Shown here piece after piece: positions 23,268-34,569 of a stretch of DNA of 64,000 nucleotides. Made by a program: the position numbers and the translations under genes. Numbering within the stretch: position 1 is the first letter of the stretch; every line of letters begins with the position of its first letter. The stretch is from the NCBI GenBank assembly GCA_010093515.1, contig MU001683.1, positions 374,084-438,083 of the forward strand, given 5' to 3'. The notes below the pieces were generated by a model, which saw only the letters and a program-made list of their open reading frames with translations, was not told the DNA's origin and did not search any database. Origin of the DNA: Lineolata rhizophorae (Eukaryota; Ascomycota; Dothideomycetes; Lineolatales; Lineolataceae).

Positions 23268-24051
23268 TTATTCGCATGTCTCCTGTATCAGTTCATCCAG
23301 AAATATACCGAAGGTATCAAAAGAAAACATGCTACCTGAGAGCACGTATCCGCGCTGGTTGCTCAGAAAATTGATTCTGCGCTTCTGAAATTGTGACGTG
23401 AAGTGTGTGTCTGAAGGCCAATAGTTTGGCATTCTTACAACCTCCACTGGCGACAAAACTTGTCGGGAAAGCGGGCGCCTGTGGATTGGTAACGTGCTCA
23501 GGGCTAGAGGTTGCCTGGACAGAAGGCGCATGGTGGGTAACGACCGGGGTATTCTTGCTGATGGCTTCGTCCTCTTCTAGGATGCGGGCAGTCTGACTTT
23601 TGAGCCACGTCAGGTCAGAGTCGAGCGCGGCGTTGTGGTCACCGACGGTCCAAGTTGTAATTTTCTAGAAGACTTTAACTCTGTTTCGATGGCATTTCAC
23701 AGGTCTCCGGGGCTTCCAGACCAAATAGTGCAGCCCCGAATGGCGGCAAAGGGGTTCAGAACGTCGAAGCACCGTTGATGTAGCAGCACCAATTTGTCCT
23801 CCTGGGTTGGCTCGCCCTGCGCGCATTGTAAAATGGCGGTAAGTGAGAGTCCGTAGAACTCGCGGTTACCGAGTTACGAAAGACTTTTGTGAAGAAGCTA
23901 GTTTACCACGCTCAAAAGGACAGATAGGAATCGTAGTCAATGAGACGATCAAGTCATCGGCGAGAATACCGTACGGGGCTGAAGGAGGTATTTCGAACGA
24001 AGAATACTGCTGTCCAACTTCGACATGCGGGTCAGAAAGATCTAGAATGAC
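23268..24051 (-). pseudogene. Decayed calcineurin-like metallophosphoesterase gene
   Basis: Reading the minus strand from 24051, pieces of a fungal metallophosphoesterase appear in order but in different frames and with stops. First comes VILDLSDPHVEVGQQYSSFE, then PPSAPYGILADD, then REFYGLSLTAIL with LVLLHQRCFDV and IRGCTIWSG. Next are WTVGDHNAALDSDLTWLKSQ, the metal-site piece VVTHHAPSVQATSSPEH, a frayed AFRHT where GHTH is expected, and finally FLSNQRGYVLSG. The first metal motif DxH reads DPH, the GD motif reads DD, the GNHE motif is missing before EFYGL, and the GHTH motif is damaged and frame-shifted. At least three frame changes or stops are needed to explain it. It is a dead host gene, not an element. 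The residual similarity implies fairly recent inactivation. Confidence 0.85.
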
Positions 24052-24244
24052 GGCTGGGAGTATTTAGTAAACAGAACGGTGCAAAAAGCGCGGGGCCATG
24101 AAAAGGCCTACGGCATGAATGCCGGGCTGATCTTATATGGGTCCTTTGTCCATGTCGTTGTCAGACCATGAGGCAACGGTGGTCGGCTGCGACTGCAGCC
24201 AACCACACGTCGCGCACGCTCTGATCTGCGCCAATCGCCCCCAA

Positions 24245-24250
24245 CCTCGG
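24245..24250 (+). promoter_or_regulatory. CCTCGG element (FarA/FarB-type core)
   Basis: CCTCGG lies 186 nt upstream of the dienoyl-CoA reductase start, with a CCAAT box at 24231-24235 close by. CCTCGG is the known core site of the fatty-acid-responsive Zn2Cys6 regulators FarA/FarB in Aspergillus. Because the downstream gene is peroxisomal beta-oxidation, the site is credible, but six bases alone are weak evidence. Confidence 0.4.
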
Positions 24251-24435
24251 CTCTCTTGACGTCCGGCCTGCGGCCGTAAGACTTGCATTCAAGGACACGG
24301 CCCCGAAGGATATCTCGCAATATATCTCCGCCTTTGCCTAGGAACCCATGTTGTAAAATTACTGCTTTGTTTCTTTTTTTTAAAGACTTCGCTTTTGTGC
24401 TAGCACCTCAGTAGTCGAATCCTCGCGCCCCCAAT

Positions 24436-26312
24436 ATGCCTCTCCCAAAGCAAGAGTATATGAGCGACGTTTGGAAGGATGGCATATTCGGTACGTTGTT
24501 GTCTTCGAACTTATCTCTTGCTTGGATGAGAACGTGCATTCCCATGATAAAGTCGAAGGCTTTTCTTTTGGTTCTGGAGTCACGTCGAGAACCCTGCTAG
24601 GTGCTTCGGACGACAATCACTCCGAGTTCAATTGTTCATTTTATCTCTGCTTCATATTTGAAAAACACGACCACTCCCAAACCCTTCATATCTTTTCTCG
24701 CTATTGTCTAACTTGCGTCCAACCCCGTCCCTCCTCCAGCCAACAAAGTCGTCTTCTGCACCGGCGGCGCCGGCACCATCTGCAGCGCCCAGGTGCGCGC
24801 CCTCGTCCATCTAGGCGCCGACGCCTGCATCATCGGCCGCAACGTCGAAAAGACGGAGAAGGCGGCCACCGACATCGCCACAGCCCGCCCGGCCGCCAAG
24901 GTCATTGGCATCGGCGCCGTCGACGTGCGCAGACCCGACGACCTGGCCACGGCCGCGGACCGCTGCGCCAAGGAGCTGGGCGGCATCGATTTTGTCATGT
25001 GAGTTTGAGTCTGCTTTCTGTATCCATTGGAGTGTTTGAAGGGGGGCTTCTTTGATGTGGGTCAAGCTCTTTTTGCTTTGGAAATGGTCATTTCATGTTC
25101 GTAGAAGTGAGACTGCCACATGTACCATCTACACGGGATGTAGCGCTGGATGCTGTTCCGAGAATTCATTGGTGGCAATCGACATCCAAACGGGATTCTC
25201 TGTTTCCCTTGGCATGGACAAGGTTGGCTTGGAGACCACCCACGGCGGTACTTGCTTTCAATATTTACGCTTGAAATATTCGAAAACACCATAACACCTG
25301 TATCATCCAGTTGCTCTAGCCATGAGATCAAACGAACCAGCAACTCCTCTTCCCAAACAAACGAACCCAGAAGAACATAAATCCCGCAGGAAACTTACCT
25401 ACTAACCCTCACGCCTTTCAGCGCCGGCGCGGCGGGCAACTTCCTTGCCCCCATGAACCAACTTTCCCCCAACGCCTTCAAGTCCGTCATGGACATCGAC
25501 GTGCTCGGCTCCTACAACACGGTCAAAGCGACGCTACCCTACCTCGTCGAGTCCGCAGCCAAGCATCGCACCTCCGGCAACGCACGTACGTACTCTTATA
25601 CTCCCCCATCCTGTCCGGACCTACACATCCCTTTCTTAGCCCATACCGGGAGCTCCCCTCTCCTCCCCCCAGCCCCCGAAAAAGCGACTTCGACCGACCC
25701 AGACTAACGCTTTCCCGCCCTGCCCGGGCGTCGGACCCAACAGCCTCACCCAACGGCACAGGCGGCCGCATCCTCTTCGTCAGTGCAACGCTGCACTACG
25801 CGGGCACGCCCATGCAGACGCACGTCATGGCGGCCAAGGCGGCCGTGGACGCGCTCTCGTCGGGCGTCGCCATCGAGCAAGGCCCTCGCGGCGTCACGGC
25901 CAACGTGCTGGCGCCGGGCCCCATCGCCGGCACCGAGGGCATGGAGCGGCTCGCGCGCGGCGGCGAGGAGCGCGCCGCCACCATGAAGATGGTGCCGCTT
26001 GGGCGCTGGGGCGGTGTCAAGGAGATCGCGGACGCGACGGTGTTTCTGTTCGGGGATGCGGGGAACTTTGTCAATGGGGATGTGCTCGTTGGTGAGTGTA
26101 TCTCTGCATGTTTACGTGTACTAGAGACCTGGCTGCTTCTCCTGGTTTCTGTTTTCCGGTATGTTTTTTGGGGCTGACGTGACTTCACAGTGGACGGAGG
26201 CGCTTGGCGCACGCAGTCGACTCTGGGTGGGAAGGGCTTCGAGTATCCTGACTTTTTGCTGTCGGGAGAAGTTGTTACCGGAGTCAAGGGCGGGAAGAAG
26301 TCAAAATTGTAG
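24436..26312 (+). CDS. SPS19: Peroxisomal 2,4-dienoyl-CoA reductase
   Basis: Five exons (24436-24490, 24740-24998, 25422-25585, 25744-26091, 26191-26312) give 315 aa. It is an NADPH-dependent short-chain dehydrogenase that reduces the conjugated 2,4-dienoyl-CoA formed when unsaturated fatty acids are oxidised. The cofactor loop reads [12 protein letters not shown], followed by IGRNVEK and the IAGAAGN strand. Further on are [28 protein letters not shown] with the conserved AKAAVDAL helix, and VDGGAW. The C-terminus is KKSKL with a perfect SKL peroxisomal signal, which appears only when the last 99-nt intron is removed. All five exon phases agree. Introns 1 and 2 (249 and 423 nt) are long for this window. 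A CCTCGG box upstream fits induction by fatty acids. Confidence 0.95.
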
Positions 26313-29300
26313 ACATTTGTTTGTTCTTAGAAGCTGTACTGGAAGTGAACGGGATGCGTCTTCGGCCGTAGGGTTAACGTGCGAGTTTTGTTGTAGTAGT
26401 ATCGCAGCGAGCATCTTCGATTTGTACTTGTTTATATATGTTGTTCCTAAGTCTTTAATCAACGGTGGTTTGCCTAGGAGATTTTGGGAGCCATTGCGAT
26501 CATTTGGCGCACACAATTTGAGACAAAATGGCATATGAAATTTTTCGACACCTGATGTTTTTCCTGCAGATAACAAAAGTGATTCGAGTACCCTATCTGT
26601 TTCAGCATGGGTCTATCACCATCAAATTGGCCCCCTCAGGCCTCTAGCTTCGTAAGCATCCACTCGCGGATGAGCGCGGAACGGCTGGCGGGCGTCGATT
26701 CAAATATCAAAGTCGACCTAATTTCGGCCGCGGTTAATTCCGCCTTTAGCCTGCGAGCTAGTGTTTACCGTAGTGAAGGATCTATTGAAATTTCGAGATG
26801 AAAGTAGCCCGAGCCCACTCCATCCTCATCCTCAGTCCATCGACAATAAGATGGCTTTGGAAAATTCAAGCGCAGAACGGCGAGTTCTTGAGTTGTGTGC
26901 GGCACGTCATTCGCAGGGCCGGTCGAGAGAGATTGACAGGGCGCGATCACCGTCCCTGCACAGCCGCCACGACGAACCAAGTTCTGGTTTGCGCTACGCT
27001 ATATATAACTCCCGCTGCTGATGCAGGGCTCCGATCGGCAGAACCACGGGTTGGATGCGGTTCGTCGACCCAGTGCAAGTTGGACCCAAAATCGCCCGGG
27101 CCGTACATTTCCCGTTTAGGCCGTCCCCGCCTACCATACCACCCGTCCCCCTTTTCCCGCGGCTTCGGAGCGCAGCACTCCGTATATGCGGCGCTGGGCC
27201 CGCGCCAGCTGCTCTTGGCGGCGAGGGCGTCCGCCCCTGGGCGCCTAGCCGGCGCCCCAGCGCCACTGACCTCATGCGCCCCAAAAGTTAGTTGCGCCAC
27301 TCGCGCGCCAAAAACGGCCAAGCGACCGAGTTCGAATTCGGACGGCCGGGACGCCACCGCGTGCCCGCGTCTCCATCTCGCGCTCGCCTTGGCTCCTTGG
27401 TTGGCTGCCGCGCGACCCCGTGGCGTGCGCTCGCGCTGTTGCTGGCGTCGCGAGCGTCACAACGCAGCGTGGCCCCGAAGAGGGTTTCGGATTAAGCAGC
27501 TGTTTGTTTGGGTCTGGCGCGTCTAAGAAGGGAAAGAAAGAGGGAGCGCGTCGTCTCATTTCGGCCTCGAGACGATGGCGGCGGCGGATGGGGGGGGAGA
27601 GACTAAGAGAGAGGCGCCGGGGACACGTCGCATGCTCCCGTTGCCCGTTGTGGCCGACCTGGCGAACTACGTACCTACCTACATACCTAGGGCTTCCAGA
27701 AGGGGGAGGGGGGTGGCCAGGGAGCCACGGCGCGCTAAGCACCCTCCACTCATCCCCGGTCTCACGCGACCTTTTATTCTTCGTCAATCGCGCGACTCGC
27801 GAGATGAGCTGCGGCTGCTCGACCTCGTGGGGAGGAGTGTTGACGCTTTGACTCCACAAAAGTTTCAAACATTGTTTTACGTTACCTCGATGAAGCAGGG
27901 GTTCAGGAGTGGAGCGGGAGGGGGAAAGAAAAAGAAAGAAAAAAAAGAGTTTAAATGTGCCTCAGAATCTCGCTCGGCACACCCAAGAGAATCGAGGAAT
28001 TTTGGGCCAATGATGGCATGTCCTGTTTGCCGCCTGCATCATGCGCGGTTCGTGGCAGTGTTGGGATCCGTTGCGGACGGCCGCTGTCTTTCGACGGGAA
28101 CAAAGCAGACGCGACGGCCTCGGCCAATTCGGCGCTACCCCGTACTGGGCTGCTCGTCGATTGGTGGCCACGGCCCGCAAACTTGTCAACGAGCTTGTTA
28201 CCAAGTGGCAACATCTTTCGCCTTTGATGCCCCGGTGGGACGGTGAATTGAGAGCGTGGCCTACGTCTGCCGTGAGCATCATCAAGGAGCAAATACCTAA
28301 TCAGTTCGGCATAATGGCCCGAGATATATGTGCGGTCGGGAGAAAGCGCACGCTAGCTGGAAAGGCAAGGCTGTACACTCGGGCACACAGTACATATCTA
28401 GCAGGCATATCTTATCGTCGAGCGGATTTGATGAAAATGATGAAGCTTTTAATCTGGTCGTCTGGGATCGGGGTCCGGGTGTGCCGCGCCCGCCACCCGC
28501 TAGTCGACCACGGCGCCATACGTATGCAGTATACTGCCCACAGCATGCACGCGCACGCATGCAACCCGCGAAGCGCACCACCCACCAACCCGCCCTCCTC
28601 GGGGCCCTTGTAAATAGAAGTCGAAGCCCGTGATCTGCAGGCGGGCGACGGCGCCATCTGAAGAGACGGGAGACGTGTAAATACTAGGGCAGCTGCCGCA
28701 GGCCCCCCTCTTTTTCGCTCCCTTTCCGCGTCGCACCATTCTTCTTTTTCAGTCTTCTGCCTCTCTCGCTTTGCTGCTGCAGTCGTGCCACCGCCCTTTG
28801 CGCTCCACGCTCGTTCGCCCATCCGCTTCGACTCGACCGCGTCGTGCTGCTGCTTCCCGCCCGCGGCCCCAGGGCGTGTGCTGAAACCCGCGCCGCGCAG
28901 AAGACGGACGGCCCAGCCCAGCCCGGCTCCGAGCCCACCGCGGTCGCTTTTTCTTCCTGGCTTTTAAAGTTCCTTCCCCAGCCCCCGAACCCCTGCCTCC
29001 GTTCTGCCTGGCGTTGGGCCAAACGCTGCAGGCTTGCATCTCGCAGAGACCCAAATCCAGACCTTCGCTACTCGTACCCTTCCGAGGAGCGCCTGCTACC
29101 TACTTATCTACGGAGTCTTTCTTTGCCTCTCGTTACCACTCGGCTCGCACACGCACCCCGCGCAACCCCCGCCCAATCGTCGGCGCACTCATCTTGCTTG
29201 TTTCTGCTCCGCGGTTGCACGCTGTTATCGCGACCGGATCCGGGGCATGCAAGTCGCAGCTTGATCGTGCACGTCATGATTGTTTGGAGCGGAGAGGGCG

Positions 29301-30660
29301 GCCAAGACGCTCTGCCGTGAACCCTTCCTTTTCCCCAGTCGTGACTTTTATTTCCCTTCTGGCGACATTATCCGTCATTGAAGATCCGAGGCCCGATTGA
29401 GCCGAGCCCCGCTGCGGTCGCCGTACTTCTTCCCTTTTTTTTTTTGTTCTTTTTTGTCCTCGCCTTCTCCTCGAACCGTTTTCCCGCAGCCAAGACCGAG
29501 ACACCAAGCGCAACCTAACGCACGAACGTCCCGGCCGCCCTTCCGTCTCGGCCCACTAATAAAACCGCGCCGCCGATCGCAGCGACCGCCGCCCAGAGCA
29601 GCTTTGCGAGGGGCCGGCCCCACGGCGATAAGTCCGGGCCTGCGCGACAGCATCGAATTCTGGAAATCCTGCTTGGTCCCCGGCCGCGGAAGCGCATACC
29701 CAGGCGCTTTGGCCGACGGGCAAGAAGGGCAATCTGCAGAGGCCGTGGCCGAGTTGATAGCAGGCGCCCCGGCCGCAAAGGGATTGCCGGCAGCGGCCTT
29801 AGCGAGATCGCCCGAGCCGGGGTGGCCCTAGCCCGGACAAGGTAAGCCCCCGGCACGCCGCGCGCAAACGCCTCCCCCCCGGCCCCCCCCCGGCGCCCCC
29901 CAACCAACGCCGGCCCGTGGTTGCCCGTCGCGCCCGAGCTTGCCGTTCGTTTCCCCGTCCTCTCGCATCCCGTCCGCTCTCCTACTCAACACCTCTTCCA
30001 CCCTCGCCCGCCCTCCGTCCTTCTACCTTCCCCGACCTCACCCTGCCGCCCTGCTCCCCCGCCCCCACCGCGCTTCTGCCGTCGCAGGCGCCCCTCCGGC
30101 GGCGATGCTGACGCTCAATTGAGGTTCTCAGCCAGCCAGAGTGGGAACTCGAGCAGCGCCGCCAAACGCTTTCGTGCATAGCTAGCCCGCTCGCCCCGGT
30201 GCTACGCTCTGCGACGCGCTCCGACACCCATTGGGCCGCGGCGGCCGGCGTGACTGCTGTCGTCCGCCCGTGCCGTCCTGTCCGCCGGACCAGCGGCCTG
30301 CGTCGTACGCAAATCGCCTCTGCCGTGCCCGGCCTCTCGTCCAGCGTCGGCGCCGCTCCCGACCGTGCCCTCTAGTCCACAACCCTTCCGTCCTCCCGCC
30401 TCTCACGACCGACGCGACCTTCGATCTCTCCGGTGACACGATCGCGCGCCCGCCCTCTTTTGGAGACCCGCCTTCCTTTCCTTCCGGCCCCGATTCACCC
30501 GCGGCTCGGCGCCTCCCCGGTCCAATCTCATGGTAACGGCGACCGTGGCCCGCCGCACTTGCTGAAGCGAGCATCCGTCCTATCGCCGGCATACTTAAGA
30601 TCCACGGCGCGTGTCGGCAGCCCTCGGCGAATCACCGTCCTTGGCTCTTCGGCCTTCGCC
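26313..30660. other. Long gene-free region and probable WSC leader
   Basis: More than 4 kb lacks a gene I can support. Frames are many because of GC content, but none has domain cues or plausible intron partners. 26,313-27,000 should include the 3' end of the reductase transcript. From about 28,680 onward the + strand is markedly C/T-rich with several short upstream ATGs, as in long fungal leaders, so up to 2 kb may be transcribed ahead of the WSC sensor. A good splice donor (AAG|GTAAGC) at 29842 hints at a leader intron. Confidence 0.5.
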
Positions 30661-32408
30661 ATGGGTCCCACGATGCACCTCTCGCGGTCCGCTCTGGCGG
30701 CCGTGGCGTCGCTCCTCTCGTTGGCGGCGACGGCCACCGCCCTCTCGTTGGAGTACTGCTCCGACTTCAATACTGGCCAAGATTCCGAGTCCAGTGAGTT
30801 CCCCTAGCGCAAACTTTTGCCACCGCCCGTGGCTGCCTGCTAACCACCTGCACAGTGTTTTGGACTTGGCAGTCAAACGGTTGGTGCCACGACCAATGCC
30901 TTGGAGACTACGCCTTTGCCGTGGTCCAGGGCAACTACTGCTGGTGCTCCGATTATATTCCCGCCAACCAAGAGGATACCGGCGACTGCGACATGGACTG
31001 CCCGGGATTCCCCGACGAGAAGTGCGGCAATGTCGACGAGGATCTGTTCGGTTACATCGCGTTACCGTCGGTGAGCCCGTCGGGGACTATGGGACCGTCA
31101 CCCTCCAGTTCTGAGGTGCCCCCGTCCACTAAGGTGAGTGCTTTCTTTTTTCCTTAACTTTTGCCTGCTTTCGCCTCGGTTTAATGGCACTGTTTCGAAG
31201 TTTCTTATGGTCGCGTCCGCAGACTTCTGCGTTGCAGTCCGCAACCGTATATACATTTTCTTTTTCGTCATCTACTGCGCTGGTCACGCCTACGTCCTTG
31301 TCCATTACATATACCCCATCTACGCGCCGAAAACGGCCTACGACGTCTTCTGTTTTTACGTCTGAATCTCCTGTTACATCGTTACGAACATCAAGTCTTA
31401 CCTCTGAGCAGAGTCCAACGGCTCAGCCAACTTCTCGTTCTCCTTCCCCTACGTCCTCTGATGAGCATGGCTGGACCGAGTCCAGACATGATGATGGTAC
31501 ATCGACGGAGCTGGCTCCGTCGCCTACTTCTTCAAAGACGCCTGTACGTCTATTATTATCTTTGCTGTACAGGTCGCAGCTGACATTCCCTCCTTAGGTC
31601 ACGACTTCCGATCCTCCTAGGACTACACATGACTCCACACCCGACTCTACGACCGACCATGAACCAGTCACTACCCGCGATTCTACCCGCGGTTCTACCC
31701 GCAACTCTACTCCCACGACCGACCCTACCTCTTCTTGGACGCCCACGCCGGTCACATCCGTTGAAATCATCACGATCTCAGGTGCTGCTGTCACAAAGAC
31801 GGTCACGTCGACTCCAACAACTCCTCCCGAAGCGGCTACCCAGCGCGCCGAACGCAAGCTATCCGGTGGTGCAATTGCCGGAATTGTCATCGGGGTTCTC
31901 GGCGCACTTGCCTTGATTGCGCTGGCCGTCTTCTTCTTTTGCTTCTACCGTAGGCATCGTAGCGGTAGCGATGCTGGTGACGATGAGTCTGCGAAGCAAC
32001 CTCCTCGCCGGAACACGTCCGTCCTTTCTAAAGTCGGCCTTCTTTCCGAAAAGCATTCACCTGCTTCGGTAGCGCCCACTGCGATCGTCCCACCGGTGAA
32101 TTTGAACAACAATGGGGCGACTTCGGATAGCACGGATCCCAATAGCCCGGTTTCGGACAAGCGCGCAAGTAGACCGATGTTTTACGACCAGCGCTTGAAC
32201 CCGTCTGCCTTGATGGACCTAGACAATGGGTCTCGGTCCAGCATGATTACCATGGAGGACAACCGTGATTACACCAGAGCCCTCAACGTAAGTTCCATAC
32301 CCTGTTTCTGCATCTGTGCAAGAGTAACCTTGGCTTCAGGTCCGTAACCCAGACCCCGACGGTGTTTCGCTGGCCTCCCATCAGGTTCAAACGCCGGCCG
32401 CGAAGTAA
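30661..32408 (+). CDS. WSC-domain cell-wall stress sensor
   Basis: Five exons (30661-30793, 30856-31133, 31223-31543, 31598-32287, 32340-32408) give 496 aa. A signal peptide (about 1-28, ending TATALS) is followed by a WSC domain (about 33-115) with eight Cys, including WCHDQC, YCWC, DCDMDC and KCG. Next comes a long Ser/Thr-rich mucin-like stalk (about 120-330), then a membrane helix (about 334-358, AGIVIGVLGALALIALAVFF) stopped by YRRHR. The cytosolic tail keeps the blocks MFYDQRLNPSALM and RDYTRALNVRNPD seen in fungal Wsc1/Wsc3 tails. Such sensors detect wall stress by stretching and signal to Rho1 and the cell-wall-integrity MAP kinase path. All junctions keep frame, and the last exon is only 69 nt. 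Which paralogue it is cannot be settled here. Confidence 0.93.
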
Positions 32409-34569
32409 CGACGAGTACATACCCTTCGCTTCTCTTTCTCCGGTTACTGCATTAAGAGGTTACCACGCATCGGACTCTTGGCGTTCTCCCGGACCGGCGG
32501 CATGGATCTGAAAGATCCAACTTGTTTCTTCTTCCCCAATTCGAGGCTTGATCCGTTTCTTGGATTAACCGAGATTGGTATGCGCTCTTTTGCCCAGTTT
32601 CTCTTGTCGAGACCTGGAATGAGGTCTCTCTTCCACGGCAGACGCGCGCCTCCTCTCTTGGTCTAATTTTCCTTTTTCTCTACACTGCAGGTAGGGGCAT
32701 TGCCCGCAGGTAGTAAAACTCTTCTCATAAACGATCTCCCTTTGTTACATTAATGTCCGTGATCCTGTCTGGTGCCAAACAGGCCCACCCTTATTGTTAT
32801 AATATTTTGTATGTATAGGCCTTTTCGCTTCTTCGGTTCACGATCCTTTTTCATCACGCACACGATTATGGCTCTTTCCTTGTTTGCATTGCAGCCAGAT
32901 AGCAGTGAAGGAGAGCATGGGAAGCGAGTGGAGTGGGTGGAGCGGAGAGCTGAAAAGACCGTGTGGTGACGAAGGGGCATCAGCTGCGTGTGATAAATGA
33001 CTGTGCTTGCAAAGCGGACGGCGTTTGATTTCGAGGTATTCTGTGGTTGCTGCCGCACTGGCTAGCCCGATGAGCGGGCGAGGAATTCGTCGGGCTTGCT
33101 GGACCTTTATACGTGAGGCAGCTGGACGTCATAATGGTTTAATAGGGCTTCTAGGATGGACGGTGCTAGGGACGTTGATGGCGCGTTGCAGCATTGGGAT
33201 GCGCAACAAGGCTGCTGCGATCGAGGCATCAAGTACAACAACTTTGAGTTTTGAAGCTTCAATCTGATTTTGAGGGTATATGTGATGTGCGGCATTCGTG
33301 TACCTCCTTCAGAGTATATAAATGGCACAATGTGCAGCCTTGAATTTCGAAATGTAATGACCCGAGACGACTTCGATCGCTGAATCCAACCTCACCTCAT
33401 CGCCCTGATGTTGTGTGCCGAATGTGATATTATTAAATATTCTGTATCTATGCGTTGTATAAGGTGTTCCAATATTTAGCGTTAACCTAAGTGTACATAC
33501 TGTGTTCCTCAGACATTGTATGCTCTATGATCTTTTGAGGTCACAATATGACTTCAACGTATACCCGGTGAATTCTAGTCTGAAGTCTATATACCCGATC
33601 TAAAGATCTGTGAGATGTAGTTCATCCAATCAGGCTTCCTAAATTTTGTTTACATAATATTGAATTCTAGGAATCTCGCGCTTTTCATAGGTGCTTTACA
33701 CTTCTTTATGGGTCGATGTCTGCTTAGAATCTTTAAACTTGGAGTAGAAGCCAGTGCTGTAACTCAAAATACCACTTTTGCGTTCAGAGTGTGTATGAGT
33801 GACGAACTCGCACAGAGATTGCTGCATTTATTCCATATCCTTGTAGACCTATTGGCAGTCTAAAATCTCATTAAATATTTCAATGCATTTGAAGAGAGAG
33901 TAATCATCAAGTAGGCATGTGCGTGCGCAGCGCATAAAATGGTCTGAACCGGAATGGCAAAAGATACGAGCTGGATGGAAGAACTGCATGAGGGAGTAAT
34001 TTCCGGTGTCACAACACCAATTTCCCATGTCTAGAATCCATGCAACGCCCTTCCTTATAGGAAGGCGATATGAGATCCGCCCAGGGGTTGCGCCAGGCAT
34101 TTTATATATGTAAAAATCGAGCATGCAGGAATATCGATAACCGGGGGTGGTTATGGGACATTCGTCTGAAGGTGCTTCTTGAATCGGAGAGCCAATTGGG
34201 TCACCCCGCGCATGGCGGCAAGATACACGCGCGGCTCTGCACCCGGCCCAGGCCCGAAATAGCAAGTTTCGCCCAAGACCATCCACCACCCACGTTTCGT
34301 TTCCCCCTCGTCCACCGACGCCAACGCGAACGAACGGACGCCGCTCCGCCGCAGTCGGCTCCAATCACCTCTCGAACCCTCGCATACGCGCACACGCTCT
34401 CTCCGTACGGCCCGCCAAGGCGATTCCGATTGCCCTCGCTTACTCGCGTGCGCGCCCCTGCTACTATTGCCGGCCCTAGCCCCTCGATTGCCTCGCGCTC
34501 CCGTTCCCGCAAGTAAGCAGCGGAACATCGCCTCAGGCGACACGACGGGTGTGCATTGGGTCGGCAAAG
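32409..34569. other. Intergenic with an AT-rich island
   Basis: The first few hundred nt should be the 3' end of the WSC transcript. About 33,260-33,900 is clearly AT-richer than the surroundings and carries no coding signal. 34,150-34,560 is C-rich and probably the leader of the ArfGAP gene. Confidence 0.5.
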
